Assembly: GCA_049516595.1 (NCBI GenBank)
Contig: JBEKSY010000014.1
Coordinates: 1-64,000, forward strand
Direction: 5' to 3'
Source: JBEKHT01 sp049516595
GTDB lineage: Bacteria > Chloroflexota > Anaerolineae > Anaerolineales > RBG-16-64-43
Length of the DNA: 64,000 nt
Below the pieces are notes generated by a model. The model ran no database searches and was not told the origin of the DNA. It was given only the letters and a program-made list of their open reading frames with translations. Both the position numbers and the translations under genes were made by a program. Positions 17,123 through 25,846 of the stretch are shown piece by piece. The stretch's first letter is position 1; each line of letters opens with the position of its first letter.

Positions 17123-18122
17123 GGAATTCGGCCTCCTGTGCGGAGAATCACGGCGGAGATGTCGGCCGGTTCCAGGGATTTGAGGGGCGGTCTTGCCCCC
17201 TTGGGACCAGCCCTGCCGCATTGCTTGAGATGGATCGGCCCGGGCCCGGTAGACATGTCAGGCGATCCGGTCCCGGGCGGTGTTAAACCCATCCCACAAG
17301 CTCAATCGCGAACCGATTGCGTTTCCCCCAATGCTGGAATTGTTGCTCCAACAAGAGATTCGGTCAACCGAAGGGTGGACGGGGAAGCGCTGGCCGAAGT
17401 CGAAGGCCGGTCCAACGCTGGATCGGCTTGCCCCGGACTGAACGGGGAGATTCCTCGGTCAATTTGAGCGAGGTCCACCGTGTCTCTCCCTGAAGACAGG
17501 TCCAGGGTGGACGCGCGCAACGCAGGCCACATTGGAAGGACCTGGCGACGGTGCTTTCGCGGAGAGCCCACTTTGACATCGCCTACAATCCGGGATCGAA
17601 GCGCAAGGCAGATCAGGTCGAGGCCCTCGACGGGGGAAGATCGTCGTCTGCTGTCTGCTCCGCTAGCGCGGAAATGAGGGGAGTCCGTCCATTTCCGATC
17701 TCGCATGGAAGGGCACGCCACTGCCGAGGTCGAGCCAACTAGGACAAAGTGCCAGCGGGCAACCGCCTTGCCGCCTAGGTTCGGTTTCGGCGAAACCGGG
17801 TGTCCGGAATAAGGAAGGCCACCCGCCTTGGGGTGGCCTTGCCATGCGTTTCTTGAGGGCAAAGGACATCGAGGGGGGTTCCGGGCCGCCTACCCAACCT
17901 GAAGCCGGGTGCGGTGGCCTGGTCCACGCGGGACACGTGCATCGGCCACGAGCTCCTCAATCCAAAGAACCCCGCGCTGCCTCGCGGTCTCTCTTATCGG
18001 CTCGCACAGACCTGCATCGGCCTCCGACTGGGTCCAGGAAGGCTTCCCGACCCTAGGCGATCGCGACATCCCCCACAGTCTCCAGGGGGGATCCCGCCTC
18101 GAGCGTATTCCTCGAGCGCCGG
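17123..18122. other. long intergenic region with two hairpins
   Basis: About 1 kb between the minus-strand metallo-hydrolase start and the 3' end of the minus-strand hydroxylase-like gene. No supported gene is present. Two hairpins sit close together: CGGTTTC/GAAACCG (17782-17798) and AAGGCCACCC/GGGTGGCCTT (17815-17840). The rest is GC-rich with no coding character. Confidence 0.45.
17815..17840 (-). terminator. possible intrinsic terminator
   Basis: A perfect 10-bp stem (AAGGCCACCC/GGGTGGCCTT) with a six-base loop lies about 280 bases beyond the stop of the hydroxylase-like gene. On the minus strand it is followed by CCTTATT, which has only a short T tract, so termination would be moderate at best. 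A second smaller hairpin lies just beyond it in the same direction. Confidence 0.35.
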
Positions 18123-18764
18123 TCAATCGCCTTTCGGCATGGTGCCGAAAACGTAATCCCAAAGTGGGAAAGTCACACCAAAGCGCATGAAATCGTAGCG
18201 CCCATGATGGCGCAGGTGGTGGTTGCGAATCGCCAGGAACGGACCCCTCTTGATCGCAGCATGATGAATGGCGTAGTGCATGAGATCATAGACCAGGTAG
18301 CCGCCCACGAAACCCGCAAAGACCGGGTCAAACCACGCTCGGGCACCGATCACCTGGACAATGAGGAGCTGGAAGAACCCATAGAAGATGATCGCCATGG
18401 GAAGGCTGACGGCCGGAGGCATCACCAACCGGGTGCGGCACATCGGCTGCGCATGATGGACGCCGTGCATAATGAAAACCAGCCTCTTCAGTCTCTCGCT
18501 CTTCGCGTGATAGTGAAAGACGAACCGGTGCATGACATACTCGACCAGTGTCCAGGCGAACCAACCGAGAAGAACCCCCAATGGGACGTACAGGAGCGAC
18601 CCGCCGGGTGCTCTCTGCATCAGCGAGGAGGCGAGAAAGAAAACGACGATGGGTGTCCAGATCGCTGCGACGACCCATGGGCTGATGTGACTGAAGAACT
18701 CCAGGAAGTCCGAACGGAAGAGACGGATCGGCTCTTCCCTGATTGAAGATCGATAGGCGCCCAC
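18123..18764 (-). CDS. fatty acid hydroxylase/sterol desaturase-family membrane protein
   Basis: This 213-residue protein has four hydrophobic stretches and the histidine clusters of di-iron membrane oxygenases: HRFVFH, HGVHH, HYAIHH and HLRHH. Order and spacing resemble fatty acid 2-hydroxylases (FA2H/Scs7) without the cytochrome b5 domain. The enzyme would use O2 to hydroxylate or desaturate a membrane lipid. I place the start at GTG 18764 because AAGGAG lies six bases before it and a TATAAT box lies 43 bases upstream. A longer frame from a TTG at 18821 would contain the promoter itself. It is a single gene. An O2-using enzyme near oxygen-sensitive glycyl-radical genes suggests a facultative or microaerobic life. 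Confidence 0.82.
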   Translation of the reverse strand: MGAYRSSIREEPIRLFRSDFLEFFSHISPWVVAAIWTPIVVFFLASSLMQRAPGGSLLYVPLGVLLGWFAWTLVEYVMHRFVFHYHAKSERLKRLVFIMHGVHHAQPMCRTRLVMPPAVSLPMAIIFYGFFQLLIVQVIGARAWFDPVFAGFVGGYLVYDLMHYAIHHAAIKRGPFLAIRNHHLRHHGRYDFMRFGVTFPLWDYVFGTMPKGD

Positions 18765-19100
18765 AGAGAACTCCTTTTCCTCGCACGCAGCGGTTATCCT
18801 TTTTGGATTATACGACTCCAATTAGCTACGGGGGAGGCAAAGAGCCTGGCTAGCCGATGGCCCCGGTTCTCCAGGGGAGCAGTTGCAAAGCGTGCAGGAT
18901 CTGGCAGAGCGGAGAGGCTGGCAGGACGGGCCACGGGTGTGTGCTAGTACTCATCCTTCCCCGTATCACCCTAGAGTCCCTCGAACAATCTCAGCCCGCC
19001 TGTGGGCGCCGGAGGGGTGAGATATCTTGCGCAGGTTGACCGAGCGCCCTCCAGACCCTCGGAATGAGGGAGGCTCACATTGTGGGACTGCCCTCCCGCC
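18765..19100. other. intergenic region, promoter only
   Basis: This region holds the leader and -10 box of the hydroxylase-like gene (minus) and the 3' flank of uppP (minus). No gene or clear terminator was seen. Confidence 0.4.
18807..18812 (-). promoter_or_regulatory. -10 element TATAAT of the hydroxylase-like gene
   Basis: A perfect TATAAT on the minus strand lies about 43 bases before GTG 18764. The only -35-like sequence, TTGCCT (18835-18840), has a 22-base spacer, which is too long. The box is therefore either weakly supported or dependent on an activator. Confidence 0.4.
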
Positions 19101-19967
19101 TCATCCCCGCAGAACCGCGACCAGTACGATCAGGGCGGCCAGCCCCCAGCGGTAATAGACGAACAGGTCGGTCGAGTGTCGCCGCAGGTAGAGCAGCAAG
19201 TAGCGGATGCAGAAGAAGCCGCTGATGGCTGCCGCAAGAACGCCGATTGGGAACAGGATCCATTCGGCGTGGCTGAAGCCCCCTCCCGCCTGCACCTGCT
19301 TGTAGATGTCCCAAAGGCTCTTGAGACCTGCACCCGCAATGATGGGAGCGCTCAGCAGAAAGGAGAAACGGGCAGCCGCCTCTCGCTCCAGCTGGACCCC
19401 CAGCCCTGCGGTGATCGTGCTGCCGGAGCGGGAAACGCCGGGGAATATCGCAAACGCCTGGGCCACGCCGATCACCAGCGCATCCCGCAGCGACAAGGAA
19501 TCCATTTTTCGCGTGTGCTTTGCCAGCCGTTCGGCGGCGAACAAGAACAGAGCCAGGAGGACAATGATGATGGCCATCACGATCATGGCGGATGCCTTGA
19601 TGGGGGCATTCGGCTCGTGGAACACTTGCTCAATCTTGCTTTCTCCCAGGACCCCGGCGATCCCCCCCGGAATGCATCCAATGACCAGGAGCCACGCCAG
19701 GCGACGGTCCGGGTCCTTTCCGATCCGCCGCTCGACCAGGCTTGCCACCCCTGCCCGGATGAGGCGAACCCAATCGGAGGCGAAATAGACCAGTACCGCC
19801 AGGAGCGTCCCCAGGTGCAAGGCCACATCGAATTGAAGGCTGTCCAGGAGGGGGTCCTTCCAGCCAAAAAGCCAGGGGACAATGATGAGGTGGGCAGAAC
19901 TCGAGATGGGCATGAACTCGGTCAAACCTTGAACGATGCCAAGAATAGCGGCTTCTACGGCGATCAT
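19101..19967 (-). CDS. uppP: undecaprenyl-diphosphatase (UppP/BacA)
   Basis: This integral membrane enzyme dephosphorylates undecaprenyl diphosphate to recycle the lipid carrier for cell-wall synthesis, and can confer bacitracin resistance. The 288-residue protein has both signature regions: GIVQGLTEFMPISSSAHL (about residues 10-27) and FAIFPGVSRSGSTITAGL (about 172-189). There are roughly eight hydrophobic segments. The length matches the family. ATG 19967 is the first plausible start. It lies alone between two minus-strand genes with large gaps, so it probably has its own promoter. Confidence 0.96.
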   Translation of the reverse strand: MIAVEAAILGIVQGLTEFMPISSSAHLIIVPWLFGWKDPLLDSLQFDVALHLGTLLAVLVYFASDWVRLIRAGVASLVERRIGKDPDRRLAWLLVIGCIPGGIAGVLGESKIEQVFHEPNAPIKASAMIVMAIIIVLLALFLFAAERLAKHTRKMDSLSLRDALVIGVAQAFAIFPGVSRSGSTITAGLGVQLEREAAARFSFLLSAPIIAGAGLKSLWDIYKQVQAGGGFSHAEWILFPIGVLAAAISGFFCIRYLLLYLRRHSTDLFVYYRWGLAALIVLVAVLRG

Positions 19968-20317
19968 GGCAGCGGCGCTCCATCGTCACGGATTTGTGGT
20001 CTTACGGGGCCATTCTACCCGCGTTTCTGCGCCGCGTGGCTCCCTGAAGTCCGGGCCCGGGAGCGTGCCCGGCGGGAACTCGCCAAGGTTGCCGGTCAGG
20101 ATGCGCCACGAAATCGCCTCAAGCTTGCGGCCTCACTTCGGTCGGATTGAGGATCCTGCGCGTTGGATGGAAAGACCGACCTCGCCGGTTCCTGCTCTTT
20201 CCGGAAGGGCCTTGGCTCGCAGCCATTCGCCCTGCAGGGCAGCGGGGTTGGGGCGCGACAAACAAGGAGCCCACGCGCTTCTGGCGGTGGGCTCCTTTCA
20301 AAGTGGCGAGGGTGGGC
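19968..20317. other. intergenic region with serpin terminator
   Basis: Apart from the hairpin at 20264-20297 (listed separately) I see no gene here. The uppP promoter should lie in the part nearest 19968. Confidence 0.45.
20264..20297 (-). terminator. intrinsic terminator of the serpin gene
   Basis: A perfect 11-bp stem (AAGGAGCCCAC/GTGGGCTCCTT) with a 12-base loop begins 21 bases after the serpin stop. On the minus strand it is followed by GTTTGT, a modest T-rich tail. Confidence 0.75.
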
Positions 20318-21658
20318 TTAGCCGGTGGGGTCCAAGACTCGCCCCATGAAAAGAAGGCTTCCAGTCTGATCATCACGGATGAAGAAGATGAAGGGTCGGT
20401 CGACGGTGAAGATGATTGGACCACCCGCTTCCGCCACACTCGCCTCCATGACTACCGCCGTGGCGGCTGCCGCCTCGGTGCCGTTCTCATCGACCGACAC
20501 AAAGGCCTTGTGCATCACGTTGCCGATGTACAGGTCGTGTTCCCCATCCATACCTGAGAAGTCGGCCCGGACCGGATCAAAGGCGTCTGTCATCCCCAGG
20601 GTTTTGAGCGTCTCGTTCAGATTGAAGGATGATTCGTAACTGAACTTCGGCAGGCTCAGGTCGACGGAGCCGTACTTCACGCTGCCGGCCAGGTCCGTGA
20701 TCATGCCGGGATTCAGTTGCTGTTCGACCGATTGGAACTGACCCGAGTCCGGCAGAAGAATCCACATCGACAGGCTCCCGGTTTGGTAAGGGAGATCAAT
20801 GGCCCTGTACCCGCTCATCAGCGCGTATCCAAACTTCCCCTTTTGGTTCATCATCGAGACCTTCACGGTCGAGCCATCCAATAGGTGGAAGGGTTCGGAC
20901 TGGCTTGCTTTCTTGTCAAAGGAGCTCTGCCACCCGGCCTTGAAGTAGATGGCATTGGCCAGCACGAGACGCGTCAACGGGTCGATGGCACCGGCCGGGA
21001 TCAAGTCAAGGATCTTCTGTTTGGTCTCATCGCTCACCCACTGGTTGATTGCCAGTCGAGCCGCCTCGGGGTTGGAAGTGAAATCCACCAGCCGCAATCC
21101 TGCCCCATAGTTCTCCGCGAGCAAGTCCAGAAAGTCGCTGCGGAACGGCAGGCTCTTTTGGCCCCAGAGGGAATTGGCAATGGTCAGCTCGAAGGGCGTA
21201 CCTTCTTTCGAGGCCGCAGCGCGGCCCTGAAGGTCCTGCGAGTAGGCGTTGAAAGCCGGGTGCAGTGAGGATGGGGGAAGGGCAAAGTGCATGGTTCCGG
21301 CCATCTGGCTCGCGGTGTCTCCTTCGGCCCCGCCGAAGGTCATCGCGAGGGCGAGAGAGATGCTGTAGGGAGAAAGGAAGAGGTTCCCCTTTCCAGCGCG
21401 CAGCGATCGGTAAAGGTCGAAGGCGAACTGGGTATTTCCGGCTGCCAAAGCCCTGAGGTCCTCGGGTGGTACGGGCGGGTTCTTGGTGCGCGGCGCCTTC
21501 GACTGGGCGACCGCAACGCTGGCAGGGCGAATATCTCCTGTCCCGGAAGGAATCGGCGTGCCGGCCGCCGGCGGGACAAAGGGCCTGGGTCCGCAACTGC
21601 TGGCTATTGTCAATGTGACGAGCGCGAGGGCAAATAGGGGTTGGCGGGTGTTTTTCAT
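20318..21658 (-). CDS. secreted lipoprotein serpin (serine protease inhibitor)
   Basis: This 446-residue protein has a lipoprotein-like signal (ALVTLTIASSC, Cys near residue 20) and a proline/threonine-rich linker. A full serpin fold follows from about residue 70 (NTQFAFDLYRSLRAGKGNLFLSPYSISLALAM). Key elements are NAIYFKAGW, the LPKFSYES strand, and hinge NGTEAAAATAVV followed by the reactive loop and DRPFIFFIRD. The small-residue hinge (EAAAAT) indicates an inhibitory serpin. By spacing, P1 would be Ser with Val at P1', which suggests a subtilisin- or elastase-like target; that residue assignment is inference. ATG 21658 has GGAGG upstream. HtrA-like proteases are encoded nearby, so the target could be self or foreign. 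Confidence 0.93.
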   Translation of the reverse strand: MKNTRQPLFALALVTLTIASSCGPRPFVPPAAGTPIPSGTGDIRPASVAVAQSKAPRTKNPPVPPEDLRALAAGNTQFAFDLYRSLRAGKGNLFLSPYSISLALAMTFGGAEGDTASQMAGTMHFALPPSSLHPAFNAYSQDLQGRAAASKEGTPFELTIANSLWGQKSLPFRSDFLDLLAENYGAGLRLVDFTSNPEAARLAINQWVSDETKQKILDLIPAGAIDPLTRLVLANAIYFKAGWQSSFDKKASQSEPFHLLDGSTVKVSMMNQKGKFGYALMSGYRAIDLPYQTGSLSMWILLPDSGQFQSVEQQLNPGMITDLAGSVKYGSVDLSLPKFSYESSFNLNETLKTLGMTDAFDPVRADFSGMDGEHDLYIGNVMHKAFVSVDENGTEAAAATAVVMEASVAEAGGPIIFTVDRPFIFFIRDDQTGSLLFMGRVLDPTG

Positions 21659-22361
21659 GGCGTCCTCCGCTTTAACACAGAGACGAGGCATTGTGCGAAA
21701 AGGTTCCCAACCGGGAACCACAGCCCTCCCCGTTTCTCCCGTCAGGGCGCCAAAGGGTGACGGTGGAGCTGGGGTCAAGGAGCGAGACGGAGAGGGAGCC
21801 AACGTGGGGTGGGCTGAAGGCTATGGACCGGGTCGTAACCAACCCCTCTGCGGTGGTGACCACCCAGGCACCCTCTATCTTGCCCTGATCCACCTGCCAG
21901 CGAGGAATCCAGCCCCGGGCGCGACATCACTTCCTGCGGCCTTGTAATCTAACTCTAAGGAAGGAGTTCATGGGACCGTCATCTTCTCATGGGAAACTGC
22001 AAAAGAAAGGACCGGAAGGCATCAGAGAGGCCCCGGGCCAGCGACGGAGGATCCGGATCCTCGGAAAACTGGAACCCGGGACCCCGGGAGGGCAAGAAAC
22101 TGGCCGCTGAAGGCCTCTTGCCGGTTCGACATCGCGGTCCGGGGAGGTCATGTTGATCGTTGTGCCATTCAACCGATTCTGCAGTCGTGACTCCACCTGG
22201 AGATCACGCTTTGTCTGAGAGGGGGGATCCCACATTGAGGAAACGATGCCTGCCGGTCGGCTGATCAAGTGAAGGACCGGCCCAATGGTTCGGAGAACCA
22301 TCAGAGTCTCGGTAGACACAAGGCTGGAAGGCTGAAACAGACATCCAAAGGAGAATCAAGA
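21659..22361. other. divergent intergenic region between serpin and HtrA genes
   Basis: These 700 bases should carry promoters for both directions. Besides the serpin leader hairpin, a minus-strand frame at 21672-21893 of 73 codons has protein-like composition (GAWVVTTAEGLVTTRS) but no recognised domain and no clear ribosome site, so I do not call it. A TTGATC element at about 22153 is followed 17 bases later by ATTCTG, a weak plus-strand promoter candidate for the protease gene. Confidence 0.35.
21702..21719 (-). promoter_or_regulatory. attenuator-like hairpin in the serpin leader
   Basis: A perfect 7-bp stem (GGTTCCC/GGGAACC) with a four-base loop is followed on the minus strand by TTTTCGC. 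It lies 44-61 bases before the serpin start codon, between any promoter and the ribosome site. The form is that of a short intrinsic terminator, so it may attenuate serpin expression, or it may be a protein-binding palindrome. Confidence 0.4.
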
Positions 22362-23570
22362 ATGTACAAGAATCTCAAACTCCTCAGCGTCGTTGCAATT
22401 GCCACGCTCGGCTCAATCATGGCCAGCGCTTGCTCCGCCTCGGCATTCGTTGACGGAGCGGTTCCGTCGTCTTCGCCGACCGCGGTGGCCCAGTCCGCTC
22501 CCGCGGTCGCGACCAGCGGCTCCTCCCAGAATCCGGTTGCAACCTCCGCAACGACACTGGATGCATATCAACAGGTGCTGGAGCAAGTCTACGCGCGGGT
22601 CAGCCCGTCGGTCGTGACGATCAATGTGGAGCAGAGTGCCCAAACTCCCTTCGGAGGTTCCCAGCAGGCCCTGGGGTCGGGTTTCGTGTGGGACATGCAG
22701 GGACACATCGTAACGAACAATCACGTCGTGGACGGCGCTCAAAGTGTCCAGGTAACTTTTCCAGATGGCACGACCCTGCCGGCCAAGGTCGTGGGAACCG
22801 ACCCCAACACTGACCTGGCGGTCATTCAAGTCAGTGCTCCCTCGGGATTGCTTCACCCCGTGCAGCTGGGCGACTCCTCGAAGGTCGTGGTGGGCCAGAT
22901 CGCAATCGCCATTGGCAATCCCTTCGGGGAGCAAAACACGATGACCGTCGGGATCATCAGTGCACTGGGGCGCAGTCTGCCGGTGCAGAGCAATTCCTTT
23001 CAGGGAGCCAGCTACTCCATTCCCGATGTGATTCAAACGGATGCGCCCATCAACCCTGGTAACTCAGGCGGGGTCCTTCTCGACGAGAATGGCTACGTCG
23101 TCGGGGTGACCTCGGCCATTGAATCGGCCTCGCAGTCTTCTTCGGGGGTCGGCTTCGCTATCCCGGCGAGCATCGTGAGCAAGGTGGTTCCCTCGTTGAT
23201 CCAGTCGGGTCAGCACCAAACCCCCTACCTTGGGATCAGCGGCACGACCCTGACCCCAGCTCTGGCACAGGCTATGGGGCTGAATTCAAGCGCTCGAGGT
23301 GCCCTCATAGAGGATGTCGCCCTTGGAGGGCCGGCGGCCAAGGCCGGACTGCTGGGCAGCAATCAGCCGATCACGCTGAACGGGCAGGCGGTGCGCGTGG
23401 GGGGTGATATCATCACCGCGATCAATGGGACCGCGATTCAAGGCATGGACGACCTGCTCACGTATGTGGCCGGCTCGACTGAAGCCGGGCAGACGATCAC
23501 CCTCACGGTCCAGAGAAACGGAAAACAGATGGACCTGCCCCTTACCCTGGGGGTGCGGCCAACTGCCTGA
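22362..23570 (+). CDS. HtrA/DegP-type S1C serine protease with PDZ domain
   Basis: This 402-residue exported protease has an N-terminal hydrophobic signal ending near Cys24 (possible lipoprotein) and a Ser/Ala/Thr-rich linker to about residue 65. A trypsin-like domain carries the catalytic triad His121 (TNNHVV), Asp151 (NTDLAV) and Ser235 (NPGNSGG). A single PDZ domain lies at about 305-400 (YLGISGTTL, GPAAKAGLLG, GDIITAINGTAI). The protein likely degrades or refolds damaged envelope proteins. ATG 22362 is chosen over an upstream frame because AAGGAG lies eight bases before it. A small SHOCT membrane protein follows after 110 bases. A second, PDZ-less relative is encoded at 47352. Confidence 0.95.
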   Translation: MYKNLKLLSVVAIATLGSIMASACSASAFVDGAVPSSSPTAVAQSAPAVATSGSSQNPVATSATTLDAYQQVLEQVYARVSPSVVTINVEQSAQTPFGGSQQALGSGFVWDMQGHIVTNNHVVDGAQSVQVTFPDGTTLPAKVVGTDPNTDLAVIQVSAPSGLLHPVQLGDSSKVVVGQIAIAIGNPFGEQNTMTVGIISALGRSLPVQSNSFQGASYSIPDVIQTDAPINPGNSGGVLLDENGYVVGVTSAIESASQSSSGVGFAIPASIVSKVVPSLIQSGQHQTPYLGISGTTLTPALAQAMGLNSSARGALIEDVALGGPAAKAGLLGSNQPITLNGQAVRVGGDIITAINGTAIQGMDDLLTYVAGSTEAGQTITLTVQRNGKQMDLPLTLGVRPTA

Positions 23571-23680
23571 GTGAAGACCCGGTTCACCCAGACGGGGATC
23601 CATCCCGGTAGAGAAACAGCTGCAAACGATTCTCCCTGGCGCGTCGAATGACGTGCCAGGGAACTCAGGAGGTAGCGGAT

Positions 23681-24040
23681 ATGAACAAAGCGGTATCGAT
23701 CGTTCTCATTGTGCTCGTTGTGGTTCTCGTGCTGGGAGCCGCCGCTGCGGTTATTGTCCCGCTGGCAACCCGGGCTCCTCTGGCGTATGGCTACCGAGGC
23801 ATGATGGGCCCCTATATGATGGGTGGATTTGGGCTGGCTGGTACCTTGGTGACCTTTCTTTTCTTCCTGTTAATTGTCCTGGCCGTCGTTTCGCTCGTGC
23901 AGCCTCGGGGACGCGGTGCAGGGGGCGGAGTGCTTCCTCCGGATTTGGAAACGCCGATCGAGATTCTGAAGCGCCGCTATGCCAGGGGGGAGATCACCAA
24001 AGAGCAGTATGAGGAAATGAAACGCGAGATCGGGTCCTGA
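23681..24040 (+). CDS. small membrane protein with SHOCT domain
   Basis: This 119-residue protein has two hydrophobic segments: residues 4-28, and about 45-72. Between them is a Gly/Met/Tyr-rich stretch (YGYRGMMGPYMMGG). A C-terminal SHOCT domain follows (PIEILKRRYARGEITKEQYEEMKREI), a short helical oligomerisation motif found at protein ends. ATG 23681 has AGGAGG nine bases upstream. It follows the HtrA protease and ends at a strong terminator. Its role is unknown; membrane stress or protein-quality partners are plausible from context only. Confidence 0.8.
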   Translation: MNKAVSIVLIVLVVVLVLGAAAAVIVPLATRAPLAYGYRGMMGPYMMGGFGLAGTLVTFLFFLLIVLAVVSLVQPRGRGAGGGVLPPDLETPIEILKRRYARGEITKEQYEEMKREIGS

Positions 24041-24804
24041 CCTGGCGCAGACGCCCGGAGCGGCCCTGGCCTGGAATCCAGGGCCGCTCTGTCTTCCTGA
24101 TCCGTCCGTTGTGCACCAGATGGACGGCCTTCCCCCAACCCTGTCTTCCTAAGCAAGTCCTCAGCTTGACCATGGACAGAAACTAGAGGCCACGTCAAAG
24201 GCGAGGGTGCCGCCTTGTCGAGGTCTGTCCTAGCGCCCTAACACCCAGACATGGCGGCAGCGTTGGGTATCCTGCTCTCCTGACATGCCGACGGGCAACG
24301 CACTTTGCAATGGGAAAAGGGTCCAAACGCTCGGGGGCATCTGGGCCTTCTGCTGCGCACGTCCCTCGCGGGGGATCGGCATCTCGGGGACCCAGGCCGA
24401 AGAGAAGCCGGCCACCGCGCTGGAGGTGCGTCTGCGGACCCTCGTTCCGGGGGCTCGGAGGCCGCCGGGCAAAAATCCTTTTGCCGGCCCGATCGCTGCC
24501 GGACTCCGGGGGAGTGGACGCGGACCTGCAACGTGCCTCCTGCGTTCTTGGAGGCCGGCAAGGCATGGCTGGTATGATTCCGGACATCGCGGACGCATTG
24601 CGCGAGGCCGCGATCCCAGGAAAAATGAATGGTGCAAGGCGGCTGGCAGCGCAACCAACAACGGACGGCCACGCACAACCCAGGGGGACGTATCCGGCCT
24701 GTCGGGCCCAGCCTCGCTGCTCTTTCAAAGGATGAAGCTCCAAGCTTCTCTTCCCAACACGATTGGTCGAGGGGTGGCTATCCCATTAAGGTCCGGAGGG
24801 AGGC
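24041..24804. other. intergenic region, no gene seen beyond the terminator
   Basis: Past the terminator at 24058-24089 there are about 700 bases with several overlapping Arg/Pro-rich frames and none with a recognisable domain. The SDR gene's promoter should lie near its 3' end but I could not define it. Confidence 0.4.
24058..24089 (+). terminator. intrinsic terminator after the SHOCT gene
   Basis: A perfect 12-bp stem (GAGCGGCCCTGG/CCAGGGCCGCTC) with an eight-base loop starts 18 bases after the SHOCT stop and is followed by TGTCTTCC. Confidence 0.8.
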
Positions 24805-25557
24805 ATGAAGACTACAGGGAACACGATCTTGATCACTGGTGGCGGAACCGGGATCGGTCTTGCCTTGGCTAGGGTCCTCTTGAAGGAAGGCAATCAAGTA
24901 TTGATCTGTGGCCGACGGAAAGAGGTTTTGGACGAGGCGCGGCGGCAGCTGCCCAACCTGCATACTCTGCAGTGCGACGTCGCCGACGCGGCAGGGAGGA
25001 AATCCCTGCAGGATTGGGCGACTCGGGGTTTCCCTGACCTGAACATCTTGGTCAACAATGCAGGTATTCAACGGCAGATCGACTTCCGCAAGGGAGTGGC
25101 AGACCTCTGGGCAGGAGAGGATGAGATCACGATCAATCTTCTCGGACCGGTACATCTCACCGCTCTATTCATCCCTCATCTCATGGAGCAGGAGTCGGCC
25201 GCGATCGTCAACATCTCCTCCGGGTTAGGCTTCATCCCATTGGCGATCATGCCGGTCTATTGCGCAACGAAGGCGGCGATCCATTCCCTCAGCCTGTCCC
25301 TGCGACACCAGTTGAGGGAAACGTCGGTCAGGGTCTTTGAGGTGATTCCCCCGACTGTGGATACGAACTTGGACAGGGGCGCCAGGCAAGGCCGAGGGCA
25401 AGCGGAAAGAGGCATCCAGCCCGAGGAGGTCGCGACTGCCACCCTGAAAGGCTTGGCCGAAGATGAATATGAGTTGGCGATCGGGCAGGCGCAATTGCTG
25501 CGCAAGGGCTCACGGGAAGATCTGGACCAAATCTTTCAGAGGATGAACAGTCATTAG
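24805..25557 (+). CDS. short-chain dehydrogenase/reductase (DltE-like)
   Basis: This 250-residue NAD(P)-dependent oxidoreductase has the cofactor motif TILITGGGTGIGLALA (about residues 7-22), LVNNAGIQ (about 76-83), the catalytic Ser in NISSGLGF and the YCATK motif with catalytic Tyr and Lys (about 152-156). The ILITGGGTGIG start and FEVIPPTVDTNL region resemble DltE-type SDRs, some of which lie in lipid or teichoic-acid pathways, but no such gene is adjacent. The start follows a GGAGGGAGGC ribosome site. It stands alone, so its substrate is unknown. Confidence 0.88.
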   Translation: MKTTGNTILITGGGTGIGLALARVLLKEGNQVLICGRRKEVLDEARRQLPNLHTLQCDVADAAGRKSLQDWATRGFPDLNILVNNAGIQRQIDFRKGVADLWAGEDEITINLLGPVHLTALFIPHLMEQESAAIVNISSGLGFIPLAIMPVYCATKAAIHSLSLSLRHQLRETSVRVFEVIPPTVDTNLDRGARQGRGQAERGIQPEEVATATLKGLAEDEYELAIGQAQLLRKGSREDLDQIFQRMNSH

Positions 25558-25846
25558 TCTTGCCTTCCAGACCCAATTCGACCAAGAAGGCACGGATGGG
25601 TCTGCGCGGAAGGTGCCTTTTCTCGGGTGTGGAGGAAGCATATTCCGGAGGGTCAGGAGGGAGATGGAGATAGGCTTCCCAGGTGGCCCCCCAGGTCCGC
25701 GCAGAACGGGGATGAGGCCTGCACCTTTCCTTTGGCGAGAGGGGGTCGGGACCGATGGTCGCTCGCGGACGTGGGGAAACCGAGCGGAATCTGCCAGCTC
25801 ACCCGTGGGGATGCTATCCGCGCCCCGGTTATCCAATGGCAAGAAC

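Noticed and set aside
21672..21893. Small minus-strand gene of 73 codons
   Set aside because: Composition is protein-like in part, but there is no domain, no clear ribosome site, and it lies in the leader region of the serpin gene.
24285..24872. 195-codon plus frame before the SDR gene
   Set aside because: It overlaps the SDR start, is rich in Arg, Pro and Gly, and shows no family motif.
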